Below are positions 29,261 to 38,500 of a stretch of DNA of 63,002 nucleotides, piece by piece. Origin of the DNA: Methylomonas rivi. GTDB lineage: Bacteria > Pseudomonadota > Gammaproteobacteria > Methylococcales > Methylomonadaceae. Each line of letters starts with the position of its first letter. Position 1 is the stretch's first letter. The notes below the pieces were generated by a model that saw only the letters and a list, made by a program, of their open reading frames with translations, was not told the origin of the DNA and made no database searches. The DNA is taken from positions 1-63,002 of the forward strand of contig NZ_JANIBK010000008.1 in assembly GCF_024505165.1 (NCBI RefSeq), in the 5' to 3' direction. Both the position numbers and the translations under genes were made by a program.

Positions 29261-30639
29261 ATCCCGAAAGTGTTGCGTGCCGCGAAAGTGATTTAGCCAT
29301 TTCGGTTGCAGACGTATACAAAGCCTATAAGCTTTATCCGTCCCACCAAGATCGTTTGAAGGAGGCCTTGCACCCGTTTCGCAAGCGCTATCATCGGGAG
29401 TTTTCCGCTCTCAGCGGCATAAGCTTCGATATCCGCAAGGGTGAAAGCGTCGGTATTCTCGGTAGAAACGGCGCCGGAAAATCGACGTTGCTGCAACTGA
29501 TTGCAGGGGTGCTAACTCCGACTAGTGGAACAATCAGCGTCAACGGGCGAGTTGCCGCATTGCTTGAACTGGGCGCCGGTTTCAATCCCGATCTAACCGG
29601 ACGCGAGAATGTGATACTGGCTAGTACTATTCAAGGCGTTGCCGAAGATGCTATTCCCGACCGAGTAGCCGCAATTGAGGAGTTTGCCGATGTCGGGGTG
29701 TTTTTCGATCAGCCGATGAAAGTCTATTCATCGGGCATGTATGCGCGGGTTGCTTTTGCCAATGCAATTAATGTTAACCCCGACATATTGATAGTCGATG
29801 AAATACTGGGAGTCGGCGACGCCAAGTTTCAGGAGAAATGCTACAGCAAAATTAGAAGTCTGCGTGAACAAGGAGTTTGCATCCTTTTCGTTAGCCATAG
29901 CACCGAGGTAGTCCAGCGGAATTGTGAGTCGGCGATTCTCCTCGAAAGCGGAAATGTAGTGAAGTATGGGCCTGCCGACGCAGTGATTGCCATCTATCAC
30001 GACCTGCTTTATGGTTCTGGCGCGACGCTTAAAAATAATGGCAAGAATAGTGAGAGTCATAACAAAATTGCCAGCGCTTCCTCCTTTCTAACTGGTAACT
30101 TGCCGGGTTCGGAGTTGGTAAATTTTCTCCAGAATGGTGCCGAGCCCTGGTATCAGCGCTCTGGCCTTTATAACCCGAACGAACGACGCTTCGGAAATGG
30201 CGATGCCGAAATTGTGGATTTCTTCGTGACTGCCGACGGACATGCCAATTTCGATGTGTTATCCGGGAATGAAAGTTTAGCTATTTACATCAAAGTTAAA
30301 TTCAACAAGTATATTGCGCAGCCCGAAATCGGCTGGGCTGTCGTTAGTCCGGAAGGAATAGTCCTCTCAGGCTCAAATACTGCAATGACGAAAGTTATAC
30401 TTCCTCAGACCGTTTCAGGCGAGATAAGGGCATATGAGATTAAACTCCAACCCACACTATGTGGAGGAGATTTTTTTCTCAATCTTGGCGTCGGTGAACG
30501 TGTTGGCAAGACATGGACGTTCTTGGACAATCGGAGGGCGATTATTCATCTTACTGTAGCGCATCAAGAAAGCGCTTCTGGTTTTTTCAACATACCCTTC
30601 AAATGTAAGCCTATTTCTGATTCAATTCAGCATGAATAA
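29257..30639 (+). CDS. wzt: polysaccharide ABC transporter ATPase with C-terminal carbohydrate-binding domain (Wzt)
   Basis: ATP-binding subunit of the exporter, 460 residues, starting at a GTG that overlaps the wzm stop and follows GGAG. Walker A is GRNGAGKST, the Q-loop region is GAGFNPDLTGREN, the signature is the family variant YSSGMYARV, and Walker B is ILIVDEILGVGD. Residues after about 300 form a beta-sandwich domain like Wzt-C, which in E. coli O8/O9a recognises the chemically capped non-reducing end of the chain. That implies a terminating modification here; the sulfotransferases or carbamoyltransferase of the locus are candidates. Confidence 0.88.
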   Translation: MNPESVACRESDLAISVADVYKAYKLYPSHQDRLKEALHPFRKRYHREFSALSGISFDIRKGESVGILGRNGAGKSTLLQLIAGVLTPTSGTISVNGRVAALLELGAGFNPDLTGRENVILASTIQGVAEDAIPDRVAAIEEFADVGVFFDQPMKVYSSGMYARVAFANAINVNPDILIVDEILGVGDAKFQEKCYSKIRSLREQGVCILFVSHSTEVVQRNCESAILLESGNVVKYGPADAVIAIYHDLLYGSGATLKNNGKNSESHNKIASASSFLTGNLPGSELVNFLQNGAEPWYQRSGLYNPNERRFGNGDAEIVDFFVTADGHANFDVLSGNESLAIYIKVKFNKYIAQPEIGWAVVSPEGIVLSGSNTAMTKVILPQTVSGEIRAYEIKLQPTLCGGDFFLNLGVGERVGKTWTFLDNRRAIIHLTVAHQESASGFFNIPFKCKPISDSIQHE

Positions 30640-32185
30640 TTATACGAGCAACTCTAGCCTCTTGGTTGTTGGCCCTCCACGCAGTGGCTTCACCCTTCTG
30701 CTTTCAGTATTGTCCATCCTGTATAGAGATCGTGGTAACGCAAAACCAAGCGCCCAAGCAATTGCCGATCCCTACATCGCTATCGCCGGCGAATATCTCG
30801 ATGCCGCAATACGCGATTGGTTTTGTTCTCAGGTTGGCGAGGACAGGCTTTTCTACAACAAGGAATTCTCGATCCTGGTCGGTGGTCCGAAGTGGGTTTC
30901 GGCTGGCGACACAGAAACGATCTGCATTCGCAAGTATCTCGGTATCAAGGGGGCGGGAGACTTTACGTTTCTGCTGTATTTGCCGCGTTGGGTGATGGCG
31001 TTCGACGAAATCATTCATTCTCACAGTCACCCGGCACGCTGGCCTGCGATGCCGGACTATGCGGGATTCAGGAAGTTTGCATCGATCCGCAATCCGATCG
31101 ATATCATCCATTCCTCTGTTTTTTCGATCAATGCGCTCGCCAGCGAATATATCCAGCGTGAGTTGAAGCTCGACGAGCATCAGATTCGCCGAGAGCTTGC
31201 GCTCAACAAGTTGACTAATCCGGAATTTATTTCCGGATTGATCGTTTTTTTGAAGAATTATCTGGATGAGTTTATTCCCGCCATCGGCCAATACGATTAT
31301 CTGATGCGCTGGGAAGATTTGATTCAAGAGCCTGTCGCGGAGATTCGGCGCATCGCACAAGCTGCAGGCGAGCCCGTTAGCGCTGAGTATGCCGCTCGTG
31401 TTTGGAGCGAATTGGATCACCGTAATCTCACTCGCTATCACAGGCATAGCTTCCGCCGTGGTTTGCTGAACGACTGGCAGTTCAATATTACGAACACTCA
31501 CCTCAAGCTTTTTGAGGATGCCGGGTTCGGCGCGTATCTGGAGCGATTTGACTACGATCCGATTGCCTTCTTTGACGAAAGTAACTGTACCTCGGACCAG
31601 ATACTTATTGAGGAGCACATTCGGCGAGGGGAGCCCTATATAGAAAATCTCGATGACGATTTGATTACCTTTGCATTCAATAAGACAAACTTTACGCCGT
31701 CACCCCGTTTTCAGTTCAAACACTATCCGCGTCAAGGGGCAATTGAGATTGAGAAGTCTACGTTGCGAGACGAGGCGCTGGCGACTGGGTTTATGTCCCG
31801 CATGGCGACAGTCTCCGAGACTGTCTATCGGTATTTGACGGCGCTCCGTTTTGCGGCGATTGCCGCAGCGGAAGGGGATGAGTCTTTGCTGCGGGAGCTG
31901 CGTATCCGCTACAAGGATATTTTTTCCGAATGGCTCGGTGATCGGGCGGAAATCATGTTTTCGGCGCTAATGCAACCGTCTTCGTTGACGGCGCCTCCTC
32001 GTCTGGTCGGAAGTAAGTCCGGCTACAACATCGTGTCGTTTGGCGGTATTCACTATGCAGTGCCTCAATCACTTGGCCCAATGGATTTGAGCCAGTTGGA
32101 CATATCCTCATTACCTGCGGGAATCCTCGCTGGGCGCTCGCATGACGAAGCTCTTCAAGCAATTGAAATGGTATCTAAACAGTGA
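30632..32185 (+). CDS. sulfotransferase-like protein with a C-terminal NIV domain
   Basis: Protein of 517 residues overlapping wzt by 8 bases. The N-terminal GPPRSGFTLL matches the 5'-phosphosulfate-binding loop of PAPS sulfotransferases, and SIRNPIDIIHSSVFS matches the 3'-phosphate-binding segment. The middle (about 260-460) is helical and not recognised. Residues 464-517 are one copy of the repeated domain described for this locus (SGYNIVSFGGIHYAVPQSLG). Expected role: transfer of sulfate to the polysaccharide or its lipid anchor. Divergence in the 3' motif leaves room for a different phosphoadenosine-dependent or NTP-dependent reaction. Confidence 0.7.
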   Translation: MNNYTSNSSLLVVGPPRSGFTLLLSVLSILYRDRGNAKPSAQAIADPYIAIAGEYLDAAIRDWFCSQVGEDRLFYNKEFSILVGGPKWVSAGDTETICIRKYLGIKGAGDFTFLLYLPRWVMAFDEIIHSHSHPARWPAMPDYAGFRKFASIRNPIDIIHSSVFSINALASEYIQRELKLDEHQIRRELALNKLTNPEFISGLIVFLKNYLDEFIPAIGQYDYLMRWEDLIQEPVAEIRRIAQAAGEPVSAEYAARVWSELDHRNLTRYHRHSFRRGLLNDWQFNITNTHLKLFEDAGFGAYLERFDYDPIAFFDESNCTSDQILIEEHIRRGEPYIENLDDDLITFAFNKTNFTPSPRFQFKHYPRQGAIEIEKSTLRDEALATGFMSRMATVSETVYRYLTALRFAAIAAAEGDESLLRELRIRYKDIFSEWLGDRAEIMFSALMQPSSLTAPPRLVGSKSGYNIVSFGGIHYAVPQSLGPMDLSQLDISSLPAGILAGRSHDEALQAIEMVSKQ

Positions 32186-33720
32186 CTCGGTATTTGGATT
32201 TTTTTGAGCCAACGGTAGCATCTTCAATCGAGAAACCGCTTGCGGATGCTTATGCGCGTGGTGCCAGAAGAGTATTGGTTACCGGAAAACCCGCTCGCAG
32301 AGAAGAAATAAGCGATCTGCTCGATAAACTCGGGTTTTCGTCGGTTGAGAATCCGTCGGCGATTTTTCATGCATCGGATGTCGTTAATATTGATCTGATT
32401 GTTATTGGCGGTGGTGCTGGCGACGAGGTGTCGAGAACGCTTCACGCATGCATTGGGTTATCAGTCGCTGTGATTGCGCCAGTAACGGAACATCACGTCA
32501 GCAAACGAACCGTATTCCTGCTGTCGATACCGAAAGCAGGCACCCATATGCTGATCCGCTTATTCGGATTGATGGGACTGGAGCGGTCCTCCGATCGGAG
32601 GCCACGCCCAGGCACCTGGTCCACACCCGTTGGATACGAGTACCATGCGCCGTGTCGGGAGCTTTTGGCCAATGATGCGTTCGATCCGCAAGGTCGACAG
32701 TTGCTGTTTCGCTCTCCAGCCATTTTTGTGTATCGTAATCCCTTGGATATAATCGTTTCCGAGCTGGATTGGTTCAAGAAAGAGGAGCATGCATTTTCCG
32801 GTTATTTGAATTATTTTTCCGATGAAAAGGAACGTTTGAGTCAGTTGATTCAAGACGATACGGTGATGGGTTCAATCCGTGACAGAGTCCGGCGGTATAT
32901 CGGATGGATGATGTTCAATAATGTCATTCCTGTTAGTTATGAAGAATTAGTAGGTAGCCGTGGAGGCGGGTGCGATCTTCAACAAGCAGAATCGATTTGG
33001 GCGCTGCAGCTGAAATTGCATATTGCCGGTAGTCCGCAAGAATATGCAAAACAGTTGTATGATCAAGGCAGCGCCACGTTTTCAAAAGGCCGCATTGGCC
33101 GGCATCTGGAATGTTTCGGAGACGAGCAATTTGCGTTGTTTGACCGTTTGCCTCAGGATTTCATGCAAATATTAGGGTATGCAAGAGGCTCGTTTATTTC
33201 GAAGCGAATTAAAGACTTATTGCACCGTCCGTTGGTGGTCAAAGGTATACCGGAAGATTTGCTGTATGTCCCGCGTTTGGCGAGAGAAGGAATTCTCGGG
33301 TTTAACATTGTCGAGATTGCCGGACGCTATTTCCCGATTCGCCAGGGTAAATCGATCGAATCCCTATCGGAGGCAATCGCGTTTTTTAACGAAAACGATG
33401 GGTTTACAACCATTAAAGAAGCAGAACAGTTCGTCCATGCAGTTGTTCAACAGGAAGGCGCTTACAATACCGATAATGGCTTGATATTAGAAGGTTTTCT
33501 GGGTTTCAACATCGTTCGATGCAAAGGATGTTGGTATGGATTTGATCAATCTGTCGGTGCTTTGGATGTGGATGGTTTGAGTAAAGATGATATTGCGGCT
33601 TTGAGTAAAAAGAAGCAGTGCGTCGGAGGGGAAAGCATCGCGGACGTTAAAGCTGAGATTCTAAAATTAGCTGTGGTAGGGCAGCAACATTCCAGTAAAG
33701 AGTTTCAGAGTACCCCGTAA
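32182..33720 (+). CDS. second sulfotransferase-like protein with N-terminal extension and two NIV domains
   Basis: Protein of 512 residues starting with GTG in the stop of the previous gene. Residues 1-100 form an extra alpha/beta domain (RRVLVTGKPARREEI, IDLIVIGGGAGDEV). The sulfotransferase core then begins with the 5' loop LLSIPKAGTHMLIRLF and has the 3' loop VYRNPLDIIVSELDWF. Two C-terminal NIV-type domains follow: one starting near residue 373 (GFNIVEIAGRYFPI, degenerate) and one near 441 (GFNIVRCKGCWYGF). The two adjacent sulfotransferases differ enough to have separate targets. Probably cytoplasmic, acting before export. Confidence 0.7.
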   Translation: MTRYLDFFEPTVASSIEKPLADAYARGARRVLVTGKPARREEISDLLDKLGFSSVENPSAIFHASDVVNIDLIVIGGGAGDEVSRTLHACIGLSVAVIAPVTEHHVSKRTVFLLSIPKAGTHMLIRLFGLMGLERSSDRRPRPGTWSTPVGYEYHAPCRELLANDAFDPQGRQLLFRSPAIFVYRNPLDIIVSELDWFKKEEHAFSGYLNYFSDEKERLSQLIQDDTVMGSIRDRVRRYIGWMMFNNVIPVSYEELVGSRGGGCDLQQAESIWALQLKLHIAGSPQEYAKQLYDQGSATFSKGRIGRHLECFGDEQFALFDRLPQDFMQILGYARGSFISKRIKDLLHRPLVVKGIPEDLLYVPRLAREGILGFNIVEIAGRYFPIRQGKSIESLSEAIAFFNENDGFTTIKEAEQFVHAVVQQEGAYNTDNGLILEGFLGFNIVRCKGCWYGFDQSVGALDVDGLSKDDIAALSKKKQCVGGESIADVKAEILKLAVVGQQHSSKEFQSTP

Positions 33721-33769
33721 TTTGATGTGTTGGTTAAAACCCTAAAGTAATAGCCTGAATTATTCCAAA

Positions 33770-35062
33770 ATGAACGAAATAATCCACAAACAATCCGAAC
33801 GAACTGCATCACGGTTATCCATTATCTTATTGGATTGGGGCTGCCGCGAACGCTTTACCGCCTTGGATTGGTTAAATAAGCAGGATGTTCCCAGAGAAAC
33901 CTACGAACTGATCTGGGTAGAACTCTATGACCGGGTAATGGACGAGGTGATGGAGAAAGCGGATGTTGTCATTACCTGCAATCAGCGCGGCACCTATCAC
34001 AAGCACCTCGGCTACAACATCGGGTTACTGCAAGCGCGGGGAGACTTGATTTGCATCTGCGATAGCGATGCGGTATTTCCGATCGATTTTGTCAGTTCGG
34101 TGTTCCGCTCTTTCGAAATCGACTCTGGCGTTAAGGCGCGGCCTATCGTTTTGATGCACTATGAATGGCGTACATCGCTACTTTATCCGGACGATCTCAC
34201 GGATGCCGAAGAACTCAAGAATAGCGAGCGCTGGCAATGGTGGCCGCTGATCGTCAACGAAGGGGCGTGCGTGACGGTGCGGCGAGAGGATGCGATTCGT
34301 TTCGGCGGTTTTGACGAACATTCAAGCTACATCGGTTACCTGTGCGGCCCCTATGATTTGGCTTGGCGCCTCGTCAATGCAGGCTGGGCCGAAATTTGGC
34401 ACGACAGCTCCGTGGCCTTATGGCACTTCGCGCATCCGGATCCGATTGGCACCAACGGTCAAAAGGCATCTCTTAAACAATTGATGGAAAAAGCTCATCC
34501 TCATTTGCACGGGCATGCATTGACCGCCGTCGAGGCTTTTTCGAGCGGCCGTTTTCAGCCGCTGCAAGAGAATGCACAAATCTGGGCGATGCGTATGCGT
34601 GACAGGCAGATCGGATCGGAGTTGGAGACTCGCTATTCGAATTTGACCGGGCCGCGAGGGTTTTCGGCGTGGTATGTTGCTGTTTTATGGTTTTCGCTTG
34701 TGAAGGAAATTATAGGACAGTATCTTGATGATCGGCTATGGAAACCCACTCTAAGCAATATTCGTAAGGTTCTCGGAGAGAGGATTTATTCTAAACTCCG
34801 GAGTATCTATCGCGAATATGTGACAGCATATCAGATCGATTATTCGGTTCTTGCGGAAAACCCAATATTGTTATGTGCGTACCGGCAGCACAATATTGTT
34901 AAATTCCAAGACAATTTTTATGCTGCTTGCCATGGCTTGGGGGATTTGGATTTAACAACCGTCGAAGGGCGGGCGTGCCCTGAATTATTGGTATCGAATA
35001 ACTATTTTCAGTTGTTGAAAATGGTTAGAAACCATAGATTAAGTGCAGAATTAAATAATTAA
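33770..35062 (+). CDS. family-2-like glycosyltransferase with a C-terminal NIV domain
   Basis: Protein of 430 residues. The GT-A domain shows LSIILLDWGCRERFTAL, YHKHLGYNIGLLQARGD, the metal motif CDSDAV and YLCGPYDLAWRLVNAG, all parallel to the glycosyltransferase at 26856-28085. A helical linker then leads to one NIV domain from about residue 373 (QHNIVKFQDNFYAACHGLGDLDL). The pair of paralogues, one with and one without the domain, shows that the domain is an add-on and not part of the catalytic fold. Confidence 0.75.
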   Translation: MNEIIHKQSERTASRLSIILLDWGCRERFTALDWLNKQDVPRETYELIWVELYDRVMDEVMEKADVVITCNQRGTYHKHLGYNIGLLQARGDLICICDSDAVFPIDFVSSVFRSFEIDSGVKARPIVLMHYEWRTSLLYPDDLTDAEELKNSERWQWWPLIVNEGACVTVRREDAIRFGGFDEHSSYIGYLCGPYDLAWRLVNAGWAEIWHDSSVALWHFAHPDPIGTNGQKASLKQLMEKAHPHLHGHALTAVEAFSSGRFQPLQENAQIWAMRMRDRQIGSELETRYSNLTGPRGFSAWYVAVLWFSLVKEIIGQYLDDRLWKPTLSNIRKVLGERIYSKLRSIYREYVTAYQIDYSVLAENPILLCAYRQHNIVKFQDNFYAACHGLGDLDLTTVEGRACPELLVSNNYFQLLKMVRNHRLSAELNN

Positions 35063-35067
35063 TAAAA

Positions 35068-35511
35068 ATGGAAAAATTAAAAAACTATGATATTTTCTTG
35101 ACGCATGCGTGGCGTTTTCATGATGATTGGAAGAGGTTCTCCGAACTTCTGGATGGAACGGCTAACGTAGCGTGGCGTAACTTTAGCTTACCTTGGCACG
35201 ATCCGGCGATGAATCCGAATAGTGAAGTTGGAGGACGTTTCATCCGGGATTTTCTGGAAAGCCAGATTATTCCTGTCCACAGCGTTGTGCTACTGAGCGG
35301 CGTTTACAAAATCAATAGCGCTCGCCGCTGGTTCGATATGGAAGTCGAAATGGCTCGTAAACATAATAAACCACTGATCGGTATCCCCGGGTTGGGCGAA
35401 GATTCCGTGCCCGACGAAGTGGCAATCCTTTGCGACGAGTGTTGTGGCTGGGATGCGTTACAGTTATTGGCTACAATAGATCGGGTTAGAGAACTACCCA
35501 AATATTTGTAG
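35068..35511 (+). CDS. ThsB-like TIR-domain protein (MTH538 family)
   Basis: Stand-alone protein of 147 residues. It opens with YDIFLTHAWRFHDDWKRF and has WRNFSLPWHDP, VVLLSGVYKIN, WFDMEVEMARKHNKPLIGI and a final CGWDALQLL. This is the layout of the MTH538 TIR-like family to which Thoeris ThsB belongs. ThsB makes a cyclic-ADP-ribose-type signal on phage infection; in other contexts the family is uncharacterised. It is placed 5 bases after a glycosyltransferase in the glycan operon, and no ThsA (SIR2-SLOG or Macro-TM) is nearby. Identification of the fold is good; function is open. Confidence 0.75.
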   Translation: MEKLKNYDIFLTHAWRFHDDWKRFSELLDGTANVAWRNFSLPWHDPAMNPNSEVGGRFIRDFLESQIIPVHSVVLLSGVYKINSARRWFDMEVEMARKHNKPLIGIPGLGEDSVPDEVAILCDECCGWDALQLLATIDRVRELPKYL

Positions 35512-35575
35512 TTTGTCCGAAGTTTTATGGCTTCTTTGTCTAAATGTTATTGGGTAGCCATTTGAGGAACATGAA

Positions 35576-38500
35576 ATGAACGATACAACCGTTGTCATGA
35601 CCCTAAAAAAGGGTTCTTCTACCACACAGGTCGAAGGCGTCAGAGTGGCATTCAGTCCGCATCAATGTTTTGCCTTCGATAATGGTAAAGACGATTTGGC
35701 ATGTTTGAACGCATTGGCCAATCATCTTAAAGTTCTGCCTGGGCTGGTTCTTGTCGGATCGCGGCGGTTTGTGGAGTATTTTCTTCAAAATATACCCGAT
35801 ATGGCGGATCATTTTATCGGTTCAATTGTTTATCCGTCTGCAGTGGATGGATATGTTGGGCATGGCCTTGCTTCCGTTTCGCTGGATATCGGATTGTTGC
35901 CGGAAACCACAGAAACAGTTTTTATCGGTGAGACCTTGGAATTACCTAGGATGCAGATTAAACAGCAGCTTCCTAAATCCTTGAATATCGTCGAGCCGAC
36001 AATTTTGGCTAAAATCGATCCCGAGGTTATTCCGGCTCGAGGCTGGACGCCTCTGCAGCGTAATATCTATCCGATCGAAATTCCGGTTATCAGCTTCAGG
36101 GAAAAGCTTGACTTTGCAATTGTTGACGCCCCATCGCGAAATCTCTCGCTGATGCCGAATGGTCTCGGGTATCTAAATAATGCTTTGAAAAAGACCAGCG
36201 TGGTATTTCAGATACTGGATCTGGATATTATTTCCTATCACCGCTTCCATGTACATCGCTTGTACGACATGGGCGGCCAAATCGTGCTACCCGGCGATCT
36301 GGTATTGCCGGAAGATCCGTGGCAAGCCGAGCATTACGATCTGTGGACAGCCGCCGGCGGCGGAGCGTCCGGAGTAACGGGGCGGAATGAGGTACTGGAA
36401 TTTTTCAGACCTGTGATCGATGAAACGATAGATGCACTGGTTCAAGCCCGTCCAAAAGTACTTGGATTGTCGATTCAAGGTTGTAACGAGGCGGCGGCTC
36501 GCGAGATTGCGGTCGGCGTCAAAGCAAAGCTGCCCGAGATAGTCATCGTGGTGGGCGGGTTCAGTTGCTATAACTCCGATATCGGACGCAGAGCGTTTCC
36601 CGAATGCGATTATATGTGTATCGGTGAGGCTGATTTGACTGTTGGGCCGCTGCTTGAAGCGTTAGCGCGGGGAGAAAAGCCTTTCAATCAACCGGGTATT
36701 CTGTCGCGTTTCGATACTCCGGATTTCAGATACTTGCCTGCGCCGATGATCCATGACCTGGACAAGATCGAATTCCCTAAATACGAATGGTGCGATTTAA
36801 AGATTTATCGTAATTTCAATGATTACCAACTGACGCCAATTATTGCCAGCCGTGGTTGTCGCTGGTCGCGCTGTAGCTTCTGTGCCGAACGATTTTACTG
36901 GCGGATTCGTACGCCGGAAAATTTTGTCGATGAATTGGAGTGGTTGGTCAATCAAGGTTGCTACCTGTTCATGTTTAATGAGAGCGATCTTGGCGGTATG
37001 CCTGAGCGGGTTGAGGAAATATGCGACGAAATCATACGCCGCGGATTGCACCATAAAGTCAAACTCACCGGCCAGTTGCGGGTGAATAAAAATCAAACCC
37101 GATCATTCTTCGAGAAGCTGCGCGCCGCGAATTTCGTTGCGCTACGGTTCGGTATCGATGCCTTTTCGGAAAATACTTTACGACTGCAAAAGAAGGGATA
37201 CACGGTCGATATGATTTCTCAAAATCTTAAGGATTGTTGGGAAGTCGGAATTTTTACAGAAATTAATTGGGTTATTGGTGTTCCAGGCGAAACCGATGCT
37301 GACGTTGAGGAAGGTATCGAGTTGATTTTAAGGAACAGCAAATACATAGGCAGGCTGGCTAACATCAATCCGTTGATATTAGTCAACGGCAGTGTGTATT
37401 GGATAGATCCCGAGGCGCATAACATTGTGTTTAAGGAGCCAAAGGAGCAGATCTACGCAAAGTATCCGCGGGCTTTGCCTGCTGATCAGTGGTATAGCAC
37501 TGATCCCTATATCGATGCCCAGGTGCGAAAGGAGCGCTTCGAGCGGATCGTAATTGCGCTGTACGATGCGGGGTTCAATGTAGGGGCTTGGGCAAATCGC
37601 ATCATTGAGGATGTCAAACTATCGAGGGATAAGGCCCGTACCGGCGGTGCGGTTGGGGATAGCGGTAGTTTCGGCGAATTTGAAATTGCTGGCGGTGAAA
37701 AAGCAGTAATTTCTTCGAAACAACCTTTATCCGAAGAAGAGCAAGCTGTCGATTTGGCCAGCCACCGCAGGCCGCTCGAAGAGAAATTGCATACCGAAAA
37801 GGTTGTTTCAATAAAAACGGCTCAGTCCAAGAGGCAATCGGCGGCTGAGCCCGCCGCGGCTCCGCCGTTACATGGCATCGTTGGCGAATCGCCGCAATTA
37901 CTGCGGGAAACAGACACCCATAAGGTGATATTTTACAATGGTTGGTATTACGGGATCCCTTATGGATTAGCGGGTGTTGATCTCACGGACCCCGCGGCAG
38001 CCAATCACCCTGGCATTATTCGCCTTGCCAGTGAAGCCGAAGTGGTGAAACTTATAGAAGAAAGCGAGCGCTGGGCAAATTCGCGCGGACAATATGATGA
38101 CCAGAAAAAACAGCGGGAGGGGGGGGCTTACATGCGCGCGGATAGTCTGGGTGAAACATCCGGATTGGTCGAGCTTCCCAGTAAACCAAGAGTTTTTGCA
38201 ATTGGTAGGACTTATGTCGCCGTCAATCAGACCTCCTTGGAAAATGCTTTCAAGAAGAATCGGAGTTCTGTTCACACAATCGGGCCTAAACAGCGCGGGC
38301 CTGGTGCTGCCAATACCAACCAGATTCCCGGTAGTACTTTTACGAGGCGTGTAGTGAGTAAGTTTCCTCCCGTACTTGTCGATAGAATACGTGGTTTGAT
38401 TCGCCAGCAATCCTATAGTGCCGGAATCGCATCCGGCCCCTTGGTGACTAAAAGCGATAGGCAACTGGCTGGCATGCTGTTGCGCGCACTCGGCGATACT

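Noticed and set aside
35068-35511. Full Thoeris defence system
   Set aside because: Only the ThsB-like TIR component is present; no SIR2-SLOG or other ThsA-like effector gene lies nearby, so the system is not called.
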